Source: Roseovarius sp.
GTDB lineage: Bacteria > Pseudomonadota > Alphaproteobacteria > Rhodobacterales > Rhodobacteraceae
Assembly (NCBI GenBank): GCA_014359765.1
Contig: JACIYT010000014.1
Span: 1-64,000 of the forward strand
Reading direction: 5' to 3'
Length of the DNA stretch: 64,000 nt
Of the stretch, positions 26,875-37,547 are shown one piece after another (position 1 is the first letter of the stretch; the number at the start of each line of letters is the position of its first letter). The translations under genes and the position numbers were made by a program. The notes under the pieces were generated by a model that was not told the origin of the DNA, did not search any database, and saw only the letters and a list, made by a program, of their open reading frames with translations.

Positions 26875-28257
26875 TCATTCGGCCGGAATCTGTCCCGGCC
26901 CGGACCCGTCGCCGCGCAGCCCGGCGATCAGGTCGAGCCGGGTGGCGGCATAGCGGTCGAGCCTGCCGGCGCGGCGCGCGCTACGCTCCTTCAGGATCGA
27001 TTCGGCCTCGTCCATGAACCCGGCGCGCAACGCCGAATCGATGGTCAGGCGCTCGAACACGTCGCGCTGCGCATGGCTGCCGCCGACAAGTTGCATGGAA
27101 TGACGCGCCCGCCTCAGATTGACAAACGCCGCCTTGTAATTCCCCGCCCCGAAGGCCTCAAGCCCCGTCGCAGCGGACAGGCCGGGATCGGCCGTCCGTG
27201 TCATCATCTCCGATGCCGCCCCCCCGGCGCATTCTGCCTCCCGTCGGAGTCGCGCCATCAGCCGCCTCACCGCAGTCTTTCGCCCGCCGCCGACAAGCGC
27301 CAGCAGGTAATGCAGATCGGCAAAGATCAGGCAGGCGTCGCCGATGCGCCGCTCGCTGATATCGGCCATTTCCTCCCAGCGGTCGCCCACGTCGATCCCC
27401 TCGAGTTCGAGCCGCACGAGCATCGCCGCCCCGTTGGAAATGTCGCGGAAATCGTCGGTGCGGTCGCGGCGCACCTCGGTATCGTAGAGGTGGAACACCG
27501 CGTCGATCTCGCCCTGATCGAGATGCATCAGCGCCTTGTGCCACCAGACATGGTAGCGGAAATTGTTGCAATGCGCCCAGGCCGCCTCGCGCCCCGCGAG
27601 CCAGTTCAGCCCGGCGCGCGAATCGCAGGTCATGTCGAAGACATGCGCCACCGCGTGCAGCCCCCAGGCATCGTCGGGTGAGAGGCCGAGGCCCAGCCGC
27701 CCGGTCGCCTCGGCGCGGCCATATTCGCCGGTCTCTTCCAGCGCGAAGGCGTGACAGCCGAGAAGATAGCCGCGCGCCGGGTTCCGGGCGTCCCAGGCGG
27801 GCAGCAGCGCCTCGACCGAGGCGCGCATTCCCTCGATGTCACCGAGGATGAAGCGGGTGGCATGGCTGATCTTCATAGCCAGCGCATCCTCGGGCCAGCG
27901 CGTGAGGATCGCCTCCATCTCGTGCACCGTGCCCGAGGGCCGCCCGCCAAGCCACGCGCCCAGCGCCCGCACATAGCCCATCTCGCGCGGCGCCGGCGCG
28001 CCCTGCTGCGCACAGACAAGCGCCGCCTCATGGGCGGCGCGCGCGGTCTCGACCATCTCGCGGCGGCCCAGCATCATGCAGAAAAGGCCCCTGGCCGCAT
28101 GACCCATGGCAAAGCCGGGCTCGGCGGTCAGCACCTCGGCGAGGTGATCGGGCGTCGCAGCCGCATGAGCGAGAAAGCCCAGCACCACCCGGTCCCAGGC
28201 CAGCGCGGCCTCCGGCGAGCCAAGCGAGGTTTCATACCCGAATTGATCCATGCGCAT
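26875..28257 (-). CDS. TTC38-like tetratricopeptide protein
   Basis: 460 aa, soluble, all-helical, built of degenerate TPR units. The segments ILTRWPEDALAMKISHATRF and GLSPDDAWGLHAVAHVFDM, with AHCNNFRYHVWWHKALMHLDQGE, are typical of the tetratricopeptide repeat 38 family found in bacteria and animals. Biochemical role unknown. It is first in a leftward set with opgC-opgG-opgH, 35 bases upstream of opgC, suggesting a link to glucan synthesis. Start ATG at 28257 is preferred (AAGGA upstream); an ATG two codons later is equally possible. Confidence 0.8.
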   Translation of the reverse strand: MRMDQFGYETSLGSPEAALAWDRVVLGFLAHAAATPDHLAEVLTAEPGFAMGHAARGLFCMMLGRREMVETARAAHEAALVCAQQGAPAPREMGYVRALGAWLGGRPSGTVHEMEAILTRWPEDALAMKISHATRFILGDIEGMRASVEALLPAWDARNPARGYLLGCHAFALEETGEYGRAEATGRLGLGLSPDDAWGLHAVAHVFDMTCDSRAGLNWLAGREAAWAHCNNFRYHVWWHKALMHLDQGEIDAVFHLYDTEVRRDRTDDFRDISNGAAMLVRLELEGIDVGDRWEEMADISERRIGDACLIFADLHYLLALVGGGRKTAVRRLMARLRREAECAGGAASEMMTRTADPGLSAATGLEAFGAGNYKAAFVNLRRARHSMQLVGGSHAQRDVFERLTIDSALRAGFMDEAESILKERSARRAGRLDRYAATRLDLIAGLRGDGSGPGQIPAE

Positions 28258-28669
28258 GGCCCGACAGTCCTTCTGGAATAAGCATATCATCCAGCTAGCC
28301 CGCCCTTCAGGATGCGGGCAACCAGAGCCCGCCGCCCTTCACCAATACGTTATCGCCGGGCAGGGGAATGTGATACGCTGCACACGCCGCGCGACGGGCG
28401 ATTTCCTGCCGCTTCGCGTCCGACGCTCGGCAATTCGCCGCTTGAATTTCGGGGGCGAGCCCTCAAGTTTGACTCAGATCAGGGGCATGAGGCGCGCGCT
28501 GTTCCACGATCACCCCATCCCGTCGCGAGCCGGACGGAGAGAAGAATGGACAAGACGAGAGAGCCTGCGCGGAGCGTTTTCTGCCCGCCCCGACCGACCC
28601 TGCCCGGCCCCGCGAATGGCAGGCGCCGATGATCCGACGAGCCGATGAGCCGACAAGAGGTCCGACCCC
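28258..28669. other. Divergent promoter region between the opg operon and phaC
   Basis: 412 bases without a convincing gene. It must carry the promoters of the leftward TTC38-opg operon and the rightward phaC. The only clear element seen is the FNR-like palindrome at 28469. Short frames on both strands here lack RBS and family features. Confidence 0.6.
28469..28482 (+). promoter_or_regulatory. Candidate FnrL/FNR binding site upstream of phaC
   Basis: TTGACTCAGATCAG matches the FNR palindrome TTGAT-N4-ATCAA at 8 of 10 positions and the Rhodobacter FnrL form TTGAC-N4-ATCAA at 9. It lies 187 bases before the phaC start. If activating at about -41, transcription would begin near 28517, leaving a leader of about 150 bases. 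The match is seen; regulation by oxygen is inferred. Confidence 0.5.
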
Positions 28670-30490
28670 ATGAACACGCCGAAATCCGCCGCCCGCACGC
28701 ATGACGCGAAAGACCTGCCCGCGATCGTCCCCCGGGCCGGCACGCCCCCCCCCGAGCCCGAGGCGCCATCCGAAGAGCATCGCCATGCCACGCTCGATCG
28801 CAGCGTCATGGCGACCATGGCGCATCTGACGGCCGGGGTTTCACCCCATGCGATGCTGGATGCCTGGAGCGACTGGGCCATGCACCTCGCCCGCGCGCCG
28901 GGGCGGCAGCTCGAACTGGTGCAGCGCGCGCAGGTGAACGCCCTGAAACTTGTCCAGCATGCCGTGCTTGCCGGGGCGGGGCAGACGCCGGAGAAGCCCT
29001 TCGAGCCGCATTCCTACGACACGCGCTGGCGCCATCCCGGCTGGGAGACGCCACCCTTCTCGTTCTGGCAGCAGGGCTTTCTGGCGGTGCATGACTGGTG
29101 GGATGCCGCGACGGCCAATCTGCGGGGGCTGCGCAAGCAGAATTCGGATCGCACCGGCTTCATGATGCGCCAGCTTCTCGATACCGTCTCGCCGGCGAAT
29201 TTCCCGCCCGCCAATCCCGCGATCATCGAAAAGACGCTCACCACCGGCGGGCGCAATCTCGCCGAGGGGGCAGAGCATTATTTCGCCGACCTGGTGCATG
29301 TGCTGACCCAGGCGCGCCACCCCGTGCCCGAGGAATACGCGCTCGGCCAGGTGCTCGCCGCGACACCGGGCGAGGTGATCTATCGCAACGAGCTGATGGA
29401 GCTGATCCAGTATGCCCCCGCCACCGAAACGGTGCACCGCGAACCGGTGCTGATCGTGCCGGCATGGATCATGAAATACTACATCCTCGACCTGTCGCCG
29501 GAAAACTCGCTGATCCGCTGGCTGGTGGCACAGGGCCATACCGTGTTCTGCATTTCCTGGCGCAATCCGACCGCGAAACATGCCGGTCTCTCGCTGGAGG
29601 ATTATCGCAAGCAGGGCGTGATGAAGGCGCTCGAGATCGTCAACGAGGTCGTGCCGGGCGAGAAGGTCCATGCCAATGGCTACTGCCTGGGCGGCACGCT
29701 TCTTGCGATCACCGCCGCCACGATGGCGCGCGACGGCGACGACCGGCTGGCCTCGGTCACGCTGATGGCGGCGCAGGTCGATTTCGCCGAGGCCGGCGAG
29801 CTGCTGCTGTTTCTCGATGAAAGCCAGGTGGCCTATCTCGAGGACATGATGTGGGCGCAGGGCTATCTCGACCGCCCGCAGATGTCGGGCGCCTTCGCGG
29901 CGATCCGCTCGGAGGATCTGATCTGGTCGCGCGCGGTGCGCCGCTACTGGCTGGGCGAGCCGGATCTGCCCACCGACATCACCGTCTGGGTGAACGACAC
30001 GACGCGGATGCCCGCAAGGATGCATTCGGAATACCTGCGCGGGATATTCCTCGAGAACCGCATCACGGCGGGGCGCTTCGCCGTCGAGGGGCGGGTGATC
30101 GCGCTCAAGGATATCGCGGTGCCGCTCTTCGTCATCGGCACCGAGAGCGATCACATCGCGCCCTGGCGTTCGGTTTACAAGACCGCGCTCTTCACCGACA
30201 GCGACCTGCATTTCCTGCTCACCAAGGGCGGCCATAACGGCGGCATCCTGTCCGAACCGGGCCACAAGGGGCGGCACTACCGGATCGGCCACCGCCCGGC
30301 GGGCGCGCATTACGAGGGGCCAGACAGCTGGTTTGCCACGCATTCGCCCCGGCCCGGCTCCTGGTGGCCGGAATGGGGCCGGTGGCTCGCCCGCAAGAGC
30401 AGCGGCAAGGTGCCGGCCCGTATCCCGGGCACCCATCCGCGCCACCCGTCGCTGATGCCCGCCCCCGGCAGCTATATCCATCAGACCTGA
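28670..30490 (+). CDS. phaC: Class I poly(3-hydroxyalkanoate) synthase
   Basis: Polymerises (R)-3-hydroxyacyl-CoA into storage polyester at granule surfaces. 606 aa, the class I length. Alpha/beta-hydrolase fold with lipase-like box GYCLGGT (nucleophile Cys about 339), Asp about 494 in GTESDHIAPW and His about 522 in KGGHNGG, plus the family blocks PAWIMKYYILDLSPENSLI and WQQGFLAVHDWWD. AAGAGG precedes the ATG. Unlike typical pha loci there is no phasin, phaZ or phaR beside it; instead a P-type ATPase follows 116 bases later. A possible FnrL site upstream suggests expression at low oxygen. Confidence 0.93.
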   Translation: MNTPKSAARTHDAKDLPAIVPRAGTPPPEPEAPSEEHRHATLDRSVMATMAHLTAGVSPHAMLDAWSDWAMHLARAPGRQLELVQRAQVNALKLVQHAVLAGAGQTPEKPFEPHSYDTRWRHPGWETPPFSFWQQGFLAVHDWWDAATANLRGLRKQNSDRTGFMMRQLLDTVSPANFPPANPAIIEKTLTTGGRNLAEGAEHYFADLVHVLTQARHPVPEEYALGQVLAATPGEVIYRNELMELIQYAPATETVHREPVLIVPAWIMKYYILDLSPENSLIRWLVAQGHTVFCISWRNPTAKHAGLSLEDYRKQGVMKALEIVNEVVPGEKVHANGYCLGGTLLAITAATMARDGDDRLASVTLMAAQVDFAEAGELLLFLDESQVAYLEDMMWAQGYLDRPQMSGAFAAIRSEDLIWSRAVRRYWLGEPDLPTDITVWVNDTTRMPARMHSEYLRGIFLENRITAGRFAVEGRVIALKDIAVPLFVIGTESDHIAPWRSVYKTALFTDSDLHFLLTKGGHNGGILSEPGHKGRHYRIGHRPAGAHYEGPDSWFATHSPRPGSWWPEWGRWLARKSSGKVPARIPGTHPRHPSLMPAPGSYIHQT

Positions 30491-30606
30491 CCCCGGGACG
30501 CACCGGCAATCCGCGCGGCCGGGACACCGGCGCAAGGCGCCCGCTGCGCCGATGTCGGACATGCCGCCCCGATCTCCCCCGGAACATCACGAGACCGGAC
30601 AAGAGG

Positions 30607-33255
30607 ATGACCCACGAGACCACGCTCACCAACCCCCACGCCCAACCCCCCGAGGCCTGTCTCGCGGCGCTCGAGGCCCAGCCCGGCGGGCTGACCGGCG
30701 AAGAGGCCGCCCGGCGGCTGGAACGGTTCGGCCCGAACCGCCTCCCCGAGAAGGCGCCGCGCAGCGCGCTTTCCCGGTTTCTCGCGCAATTCAACAACCT
30801 GCTGATCCATGTGCTGCTTGTGGCGGCCCTCATCACCGCGCTGCTTCAGCACTGGGTCGATTGCGGCGTGATCCTCGCGGTGGTGCTCGTCAATGCGGTG
30901 ATCGGCTTCGTGCAGGAGGGCAAGGCCGAGGCCGCCATGGCCGCGATCCGTGATCTGCTGGCGCCCCGTGCCGCGGTGCTGCGCGACGGGGTGCGCATCA
31001 GCATCAACGCGACCGAGCTGGTTCCCGGCGATGTCGTCCTGCTCGAGGCCGGGGACAAGGTTCCCGCCGATCTGCGCCTTCTGGAGGCGCGCGGCCTCGC
31101 GGCGCAGGAGGCGATCCTGACCGGGGAATCCGTTCCCGTCGAGAAACAGGTCGCGGCGGGCCCCGCCGATGCGTCGCTCGGGGATCGCCGCGCGATGCTC
31201 TGGTCGGGCACGCTGGTCACGCAGGGCACCGCGCGCGGGCTGGTGGTGGCCACCGGCGCCCGGACCGAGATCGGCAGGATCGGCGGGATGCTCGCCGATG
31301 TCGAGGAACTGACCACGCCGCTCGTGGCGCAGATGGATCATTTCGCGCGCTGGCTGTCGCTGCTGATCGTGCTGCTGGCGGGGCTGTTGCTGGCCTTTGG
31401 CTATTTCGTCAGGCACCAGGACTTTGCCGAGCTGTTCATGGTGGTGGTGGGCGTGGCCGTCGCGGCGATCCCCGAGGGGCTGCCGGCGGTGATGACGATC
31501 ACGCTGGCAATCGGCGTGCAGGCGATGGCGCGGCGCAATGCCATCGTCCGGCGCCTGCCCGCGATCGAGGCGATCGGCGCGGTCTCGGTGATCTGCACCG
31601 ACAAGACCGGCACGCTCACGCGCAATGAAATGGCGGTGGTCGCGGTGGAGACGCCGGAGGGCGCCTTTTCGGTCGGCGGCACCGGCTATGCCCCCGAGGG
31701 CGAGATCACCCCGGCGGGCGATCTGCGCGATCTCGCCCTTGCGGCGGGGCTGTGCAACGATGCGGCACTGCGGCGGGGCGAAGCGGGCTGGCTGGCCGAG
31801 GGCGATCCGATGGAGGCCGCGCTTCTGGCCTTTGCCGGCAAGGCAGGCGCGGGCGAGGAGGCCCGCGACGGATACCGGCGGCTCGACGTGATCCCCTTCG
31901 ATTCGCGGCATCGCTACATGGCGGTGCTCACCGAGGGGCCGGAGGGGCGTCGCACCCATGTCAAGGGCGCCCCCGAACAGGTTCTCGGGATGTGCGCAGG
32001 GCTTGACGAGAGGGCGTGGCTCGCGCGTGCCGATACGCTCGCCGCGCGCGGCTATCGCGTGCTCGCGCTGGGCTGTCTCGACGCGACGGAGGATGCGATC
32101 GAGGCGTCGGCGCTCGACGGCGGGCTGCGCTTTCTCGGTCTCGTCGGGCTCATCGACCCGCCGCGCCCGGAGGCGATCGCCGCGGTCGCTGATTGCCATG
32201 CGGCGGGCATCGGCGTGAAGATGATCACCGGCGATCATGCCGGCACCGCCGCCGCCATCGCGCGCGAGATCGGGCTGGCCAATCCCGACCGCGTGCTGAC
32301 CGGGGCCGATCTCGATCAGTTCGACGACGCGCAACTGGCGCAGGAGGTCCGCGGCGTCGATGTCTTCGCCCGCACGAGCCCCGAGCACAAGCTGCGCCTG
32401 GTGACGGCGCTCCAGGCCAACGGGCTGTCGGTGGCGATGACGGGCGATGGCGTGAACGATGCGCCGGCGCTCAAGCGCGCCGATGTCGGGGTCGCGATGG
32501 GGGTGAAGGGCTCCGAGGCGGCCAAGGAAGCCTCCGATCTCGTGCTCGCCGACGACAATTTCGCCTCGATCGCCGCCGCCGTGCGCGAGGGCCGGACGGT
32601 TTACGACAACCTGCGCAAGGTGATCGGCTGGACGCTGCCGACGAGTTCGGGGGAAGCCATGGTGGTGATCATCGCGCTGCTGGCGGGGCTGGCGCTGCCG
32701 GTGACGCCGGTGCAGATCCTGTGGGTCAACTTGATCACGGCGGTCACGCTGGGCATCGCGCTCGCCTTCGAGCCCACCGAGCCGGGCACCATGTCCCGCC
32801 CGCCGCGCCCGCGCAACGCGCCGATCCTGCCCGGCTATCTCATCTGGCATGTGGTGCTGGTGGCGCTGCTGTTTCTGGCCGGCGTGTTCGCGATCTTCGC
32901 CTATGCGACGGATCGCGGCTATCCGCTGGCGCTGGCGCAGACGATGGCGATGAACACGCTCGTGGTGCTCGAGATCTTCCACCTGTTCTTCATCCGCAAT
33001 ATCCACGGCACCTCGTTCACCTGGGCGGCGGTGCGTGGCACGCCCATGGTCTGGCTGGTGGTCGGCATCATCACCGCCGCGCAATTCGCGGTGACATATA
33101 TCCCGCCACTTCAGGCCATCCTGGGAACGCAGCCTATCCCGCTGATGGACGGGGCTATCATCGTCGGGATCGGCGTGGCGTTCTTCGCCCTGATCGAGAT
33201 CGAGAAACAGATCCGCCTCGGCCTGCGCTCCCTCGGCGAGGCGCCGCGTGGCTGA
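30607..33255 (+). CDS. P2-type cation-transporting ATPase (CtpF-like)
   Basis: Ion-pumping P-type ATPase of the inner membrane, 882 aa. N-terminal cation-ATPase domain, actuator TGES in ILTGESVPVEK, TM4 motif AAIPEGLPAVMTIT, phosphorylation site DKTGTLT (Asp about 332), KGAPEQV in the nucleotide domain, MTGDGVNDAPALK hinge, and six C-terminal helices. TM6 reads LWVNLITAVTLGIALAFEP and lacks the Asp of SERCA-type Ca2+ pumps, as in mycobacterial CtpF-like enzymes, so the ion is uncertain (Ca2+, Mn2+, Na+ or another). The start is ATG at 30607, directly preceded by AAGAGG; the frame is open back into phaC but without a better start. Probably cotranscribed with phaC. Confidence 0.88.
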   Translation: MTHETTLTNPHAQPPEACLAALEAQPGGLTGEEAARRLERFGPNRLPEKAPRSALSRFLAQFNNLLIHVLLVAALITALLQHWVDCGVILAVVLVNAVIGFVQEGKAEAAMAAIRDLLAPRAAVLRDGVRISINATELVPGDVVLLEAGDKVPADLRLLEARGLAAQEAILTGESVPVEKQVAAGPADASLGDRRAMLWSGTLVTQGTARGLVVATGARTEIGRIGGMLADVEELTTPLVAQMDHFARWLSLLIVLLAGLLLAFGYFVRHQDFAELFMVVVGVAVAAIPEGLPAVMTITLAIGVQAMARRNAIVRRLPAIEAIGAVSVICTDKTGTLTRNEMAVVAVETPEGAFSVGGTGYAPEGEITPAGDLRDLALAAGLCNDAALRRGEAGWLAEGDPMEAALLAFAGKAGAGEEARDGYRRLDVIPFDSRHRYMAVLTEGPEGRRTHVKGAPEQVLGMCAGLDERAWLARADTLAARGYRVLALGCLDATEDAIEASALDGGLRFLGLVGLIDPPRPEAIAAVADCHAAGIGVKMITGDHAGTAAAIAREIGLANPDRVLTGADLDQFDDAQLAQEVRGVDVFARTSPEHKLRLVTALQANGLSVAMTGDGVNDAPALKRADVGVAMGVKGSEAAKEASDLVLADDNFASIAAAVREGRTVYDNLRKVIGWTLPTSSGEAMVVIIALLAGLALPVTPVQILWVNLITAVTLGIALAFEPTEPGTMSRPPRPRNAPILPGYLIWHVVLVALLFLAGVFAIFAYATDRGYPLALAQTMAMNTLVVLEIFHLFFIRNIHGTSFTWAAVRGTPMVWLVVGIITAAQFAVTYIPPLQAILGTQPIPLMDGAIIVGIGVAFFALIEIEKQIRLGLRSLGEAPRG

Positions 33256-33471
33256 GGGGATGCAGGCGGGATCGGGCGGTGAGGCTTGTCAGACGGGTGT
33301 CCTGGGGACACGGCTGCGCACCGCCCGGGGATTTCCGCAGCTCCCGAGACGAGGCCGCCAGCCCGAGCACCGTGCCCCACCGCATGATGCAGGAGGCCGC
33401 GCCCGGAGCCATCGGGCACAGCCCGGCGCGCGGCCGTGGCTGGACATTTCCCGCACAAGCTGGTCTCAACC

Positions 33472-33502
33472 GTTGTCAACGGGTCCCGTGGCGCGGGACC
33501 GA
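33472..33502. promoter_or_regulatory. Two adjacent dyads upstream of gabD
   Basis: CCGTTG-T-CAACGG (33472-33484) is followed directly by GGTCCCG-N5-CGGGACC (33484-33502), 24 bases before the gabD start. The first could be an operator. The second could be a hairpin in the leader or a terminator of the ATPase transcript. No regulator gene lies nearby. Otherwise nothing is seen in 33256-33526. Confidence 0.35.
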
Positions 33503-33526
33503 TCGAGCCCAGGGGAGGAACACGCC

Positions 33527-34999
33527 ATGACCACCACCGATCTGAAATCCATGCTCAAGGACCCGGACCTTCTGGCCGAGCGCGCCCATATCGGCGGGCA
33601 ATGGGTCGATGGGGACAATGGCACCTTCGAGGTGACGAATCCCGCGCGCGGCGATGTCATCGCCCATGTCGCCGATCTGAGCCGCGCGCAGGTGGCCCAT
33701 GCCATCGCCACGGCCGAGGCTGCACAGAAGGAATGGGCGCAATGGACCGGCAAGGAGCGCGCCACCGTCCTGCGCCGCTGGTTCGACCTGATGATGGCGC
33801 ACCAGGAAGACCTGGCCACGATCCTGACCGCCGAGCAGGGCAAGCCGCTGGCCGAGGCCCGGGGCGAGATCGCCTATGGCGCGTCCTTCGTCGAATTCTT
33901 TGCCGAGGAGGCCAAGCGCATCTATGGCGAGACCATCCCCGGCCACCAGCGCGACAAGCGCATCACCGTGATCAGGCAGCCCATCGGCGTGGCCGCCTCG
34001 ATCACGCCGTGGAATTTCCCGAACGCCATGATCACGCGCAAGGCCGCGCCCGCGCTGGCCGCCGGCTGCGCCTTTGTCGGGCGCCCGGCCGCCGAGACGC
34101 CGCTCTCGGCCACGGTGCTGGCAGTGCTGGCCGAGCGCGCGGGCATCCCGGCGGGTGTGTTCAACATCGTCACATCGACCCGCTCGAGCGAGGTGGGCCG
34201 CGAATTCTGCGAGAATCCCGGCGTGCGCAAGCTGACCTTCACCGGCTCGACCGAGGTCGGGCGCATCCTCTTGCGCCAGGCCGCTGACCAGGTGATGAAA
34301 TGCTCGATGGAGCTGGGCGGCAACGCGCCCTTCATCGTGTTTGACGATGCCGATCTCGATGCCGCCGTCGAGGGCGCGATCCTGTGCAAGTTCCGCAACA
34401 ACGGGCAGACCTGCGTCTGCGCCAACCGCATCTATGTGCAGGCGGGCGTCCATGACGCCTTTGTGGCCAGGCTCAGGGCAGCGGTGGAAAAGCTGCGCAT
34501 GGGCGACGGCTTCGAGGAGGGCACGACGCTCGGGCCGCTGATCAACGCCGGCGCCATGGAAAAGGTGCAGGAACATGTCGCCGACGCCACCGCCAGGGGC
34601 GCGACGGTGGTGCTGGGCGGCGGCGCGCCGGTGCAGGGGCCGGGGCATTTCGTGGCGCCGACGATCCTCACCGGCGTCACGCAGGACATGCTTGTGGCCC
34701 GCGACGAGACCTTCGGCCCTCTCGCCCCGATCTTTCGTTTCGAGACGGTGGAGGAGGTGATCGCCATGGCCAATGACACGATCTTTGGCCTGGCCTCCTA
34801 TTTCTACGCCCGCGATCTGAGCCGCGTGACGCGGGTGGCCGAGGCGCTCGAATACGGGATCGTGGGGGTGAACACGGGCATCATCTCGACCGAGGTCGCC
34901 CCCTTCGGCGGGGTCAAGCAATCGGGCCTTGGCCGCGAGGGCAGCCATCACGGAATCGACGAGTTCCTCGAGATGAAATACATCTGCACCAGCGTGTAA
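33527..34999 (+). CDS. gabD: NAD(P)-dependent succinate-semialdehyde dehydrogenase
   Basis: Oxidises succinate semialdehyde to succinate, linking GABA and polyamine breakdown to the TCA cycle. 490 aa. ALDH fold with ITPWNFPNAMITRKAAPALAAG, FTGSTEVGR, the general base Glu in MELGGNAPFIVFDDADLD and catalytic Cys in NNGQTCVCANR, and the GabD-type ending VAPFGGVKQSGLGREGSHHG. The coenzyme-binding segment reads FVGRPAAETP, Arg replacing the more common Lys of KPA. ATG at 33527 has GGGGAGGA before it. Other aldehyde dehydrogenases of this subfamily are possible, but the match is close. Convergent with the DUF1285 gene. Confidence 0.88.
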   Translation: MTTTDLKSMLKDPDLLAERAHIGGQWVDGDNGTFEVTNPARGDVIAHVADLSRAQVAHAIATAEAAQKEWAQWTGKERATVLRRWFDLMMAHQEDLATILTAEQGKPLAEARGEIAYGASFVEFFAEEAKRIYGETIPGHQRDKRITVIRQPIGVAASITPWNFPNAMITRKAAPALAAGCAFVGRPAAETPLSATVLAVLAERAGIPAGVFNIVTSTRSSEVGREFCENPGVRKLTFTGSTEVGRILLRQAADQVMKCSMELGGNAPFIVFDDADLDAAVEGAILCKFRNNGQTCVCANRIYVQAGVHDAFVARLRAAVEKLRMGDGFEEGTTLGPLINAGAMEKVQEHVADATARGATVVLGGGAPVQGPGHFVAPTILTGVTQDMLVARDETFGPLAPIFRFETVEEVIAMANDTIFGLASYFYARDLSRVTRVAEALEYGIVGVNTGIISTEVAPFGGVKQSGLGREGSHHGIDEFLEMKYICTSV

Positions 35000-35013
35000 G
35001 GCGGGCGCGCGGC

Positions 35014-35604
35014 TCAGGGCAATTCGGCCTCGGGGATGATCGGATAGAATTCCCCCCCCGACCAGAGGCCGAACCAACCCTCATGCCGTGCCCCGATCTC
35101 GACCAGCCGGTAAAAGGTCTTGCGGTCGATCAGCGCCTCGAGCCCCGCGCGCACCATCACATAGGGCGCAGGCTCGCCGGTCTCGGGGTCGCGCTCCACC
35201 CGGATCGGATGCTCGGGCCCGGCGATGACGTGATCGCCGACATTCGTCTCGAATCGCAGGCTCTGGCGCGGCCCCTCTCCCTCCGCCTCGGCGTCAACGG
35301 CGACAAAGGGCGCGTCATCGACGATGATGCCCACCTTTTCAACCGGGGTGACGAGGAAATATTTCTCGCCATCCTTGCGCAGGATGGTCGAGAAGAGCCG
35401 CACCAGTTCCGGCCGCCCGATCGGCGTGCCAAGATAGAACCATGTCCCGTCGCGGGCGATTCGCATGTCGAGATCGCCGCAGAACGGCGGGTTCCACAGA
35501 TGCACCGGCGGCAGGCCCCGCCCCTTCGCGGCGCTGCGCGCCGAGGCGGCGATGCCCTCCGGGGAAGGGGATGAGACGGATCTTGTGTTCATTGCTTTTG
35601 CCAT
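35014..35604 (-). CDS. DUF1285 domain protein
   Basis: About 196 aa, cytoplasmic, no signal or membrane segment. Blocks [65 protein letters not shown] and [11 protein letters not shown] are those of the DUF1285 family, conserved in proteobacteria and of unknown function. Start uncertain: ATG at 35604 (MAKAMNTR) is used; ATGs at 35592 and 35631 are alternatives, the latter being close to the divergent moxR start. It is divergent from moxR with about 50 bases between, a conserved pairing with the MoxR-DUF58 set. Confidence 0.82.
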   Translation of the reverse strand: MAKAMNTRSVSSPSPEGIAASARSAAKGRGLPPVHLWNPPFCGDLDMRIARDGTWFYLGTPIGRPELVRLFSTILRKDGEKYFLVTPVEKVGIIVDDAPFVAVDAEAEGEGPRQSLRFETNVGDHVIAGPEHPIRVERDPETGEPAPYVMVRAGLEALIDRKTFYRLVEIGARHEGWFGLWSGGEFYPIIPEAELP

Positions 35605-35656
35605 TTCCGGTTGAGGCGATACATTCACCATATATAGCGCAAGCGGGAGTCATGTC

Positions 35657-36664
<1,008 letters not shown>

Positions 36665-36665
36665 C

Positions 36666-37547
36666 ATGGCATCCACCGCCCCCTCCCTGCGCCCCCGCGC
36701 CGAGGCCGAAGCCGCCCGCCTGCCGCCGCTTCTGGCGCGGGCCGAGCGGCTGGCGCGCACCGTGCTCATGGGCGAGCACGGGCGCAGGCGCGCGGGCGCG
36801 GGCGACGATTTCTGGCAATACCGCCCGGTGCAGGCGGGCGACAGCCGCGCCATGATCGACTGGCGGCGCTCGGCCCGCTCGGACGCGCAATTCGTGCGCC
36901 AGCGCGAATGGCAGGTGGCGCAAAGCGTGATGCTCTGGGTCGATCCTGCCGCCTCGATGCGATTTGCCTCCGCGCCGGGCCTGCCGGAAAAGGCCGACCG
37001 CGCGCGGCTTCTGGCGCTGGCCATCGCGCTGCTTCTCGATCGCGGCGGCGAGCGTGTGGGACTGACCGGCGGCGCGCTGCCGCCCCGGCGCGGCGCAGCA
37101 CAGATCGCCCGGCTGACGGAGGCGCTGACCCGGGACAGCGACGCGGAATATGCCAGCCCCGACATGAGCGGCCTTGTGCCCCATGGCCGCGCGCTGCTGA
37201 TCTCCGATTTCCTCGGCGACCCGGCCCCGATGCGCGCGGCGCTGGTGGCGGCGGCGGATCGCGGCGTGCGCGGCGTGCTCTGCCAGGTGCTCGACCCGGC
37301 GGAGGAGGTCTTTCCCTATCGCGGACGCACCATTTTCGAGAGCATGGGCGGCGGATTGCGGCATGAGACGCTCAAGGCGGCCGATCTGCGCCCGCGCTAT
37401 CTCGAGCGGCTGGCGGCGCGCAAGGACATGCTCGCCCGCCTCGCGGCGGCGACCGGCTGGACGCATTGCGTCCACCACACCGATACGAGCGCGCAGGTCG
37501 CGCTGCTGTGGCTGTGGCGGGCGATCTCGGACAGGGGGCGGGCATGA
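36666..37547 (+). CDS. DUF58 domain protein (MoxR partner)
   Basis: 293 aa, vWA-like DUF58 fold. The signature DDFWQYRPVQAGDSRAMIDWRRSARSD is the DUF58 core (FReYRpGDdpR-IDW type), and VMLWVDPAASMRFAS resembles a DxSxS MIDAS with the second position altered. It begins one base after the moxR stop codon. These proteins are partners of MoxR ATPases. The client of this set is unknown. Confidence 0.87.
   Translation: MASTAPSLRPRAEAEAARLPPLLARAERLARTVLMGEHGRRRAGAGDDFWQYRPVQAGDSRAMIDWRRSARSDAQFVRQREWQVAQSVMLWVDPAASMRFASAPGLPEKADRARLLALAIALLLDRGGERVGLTGGALPPRRGAAQIARLTEALTRDSDAEYASPDMSGLVPHGRALLISDFLGDPAPMRAALVAAADRGVRGVLCQVLDPAEEVFPYRGRTIFESMGGGLRHETLKAADLRPRYLERLAARKDMLARLAAATGWTHCVHHTDTSAQVALLWLWRAISDRGRA

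Noticed and set aside
30481-33084. An 867-codon minus-strand frame opposite the P-type ATPase
   Set aside because: The plus strand encodes all P-type ATPase motifs; the opposite frame has none.
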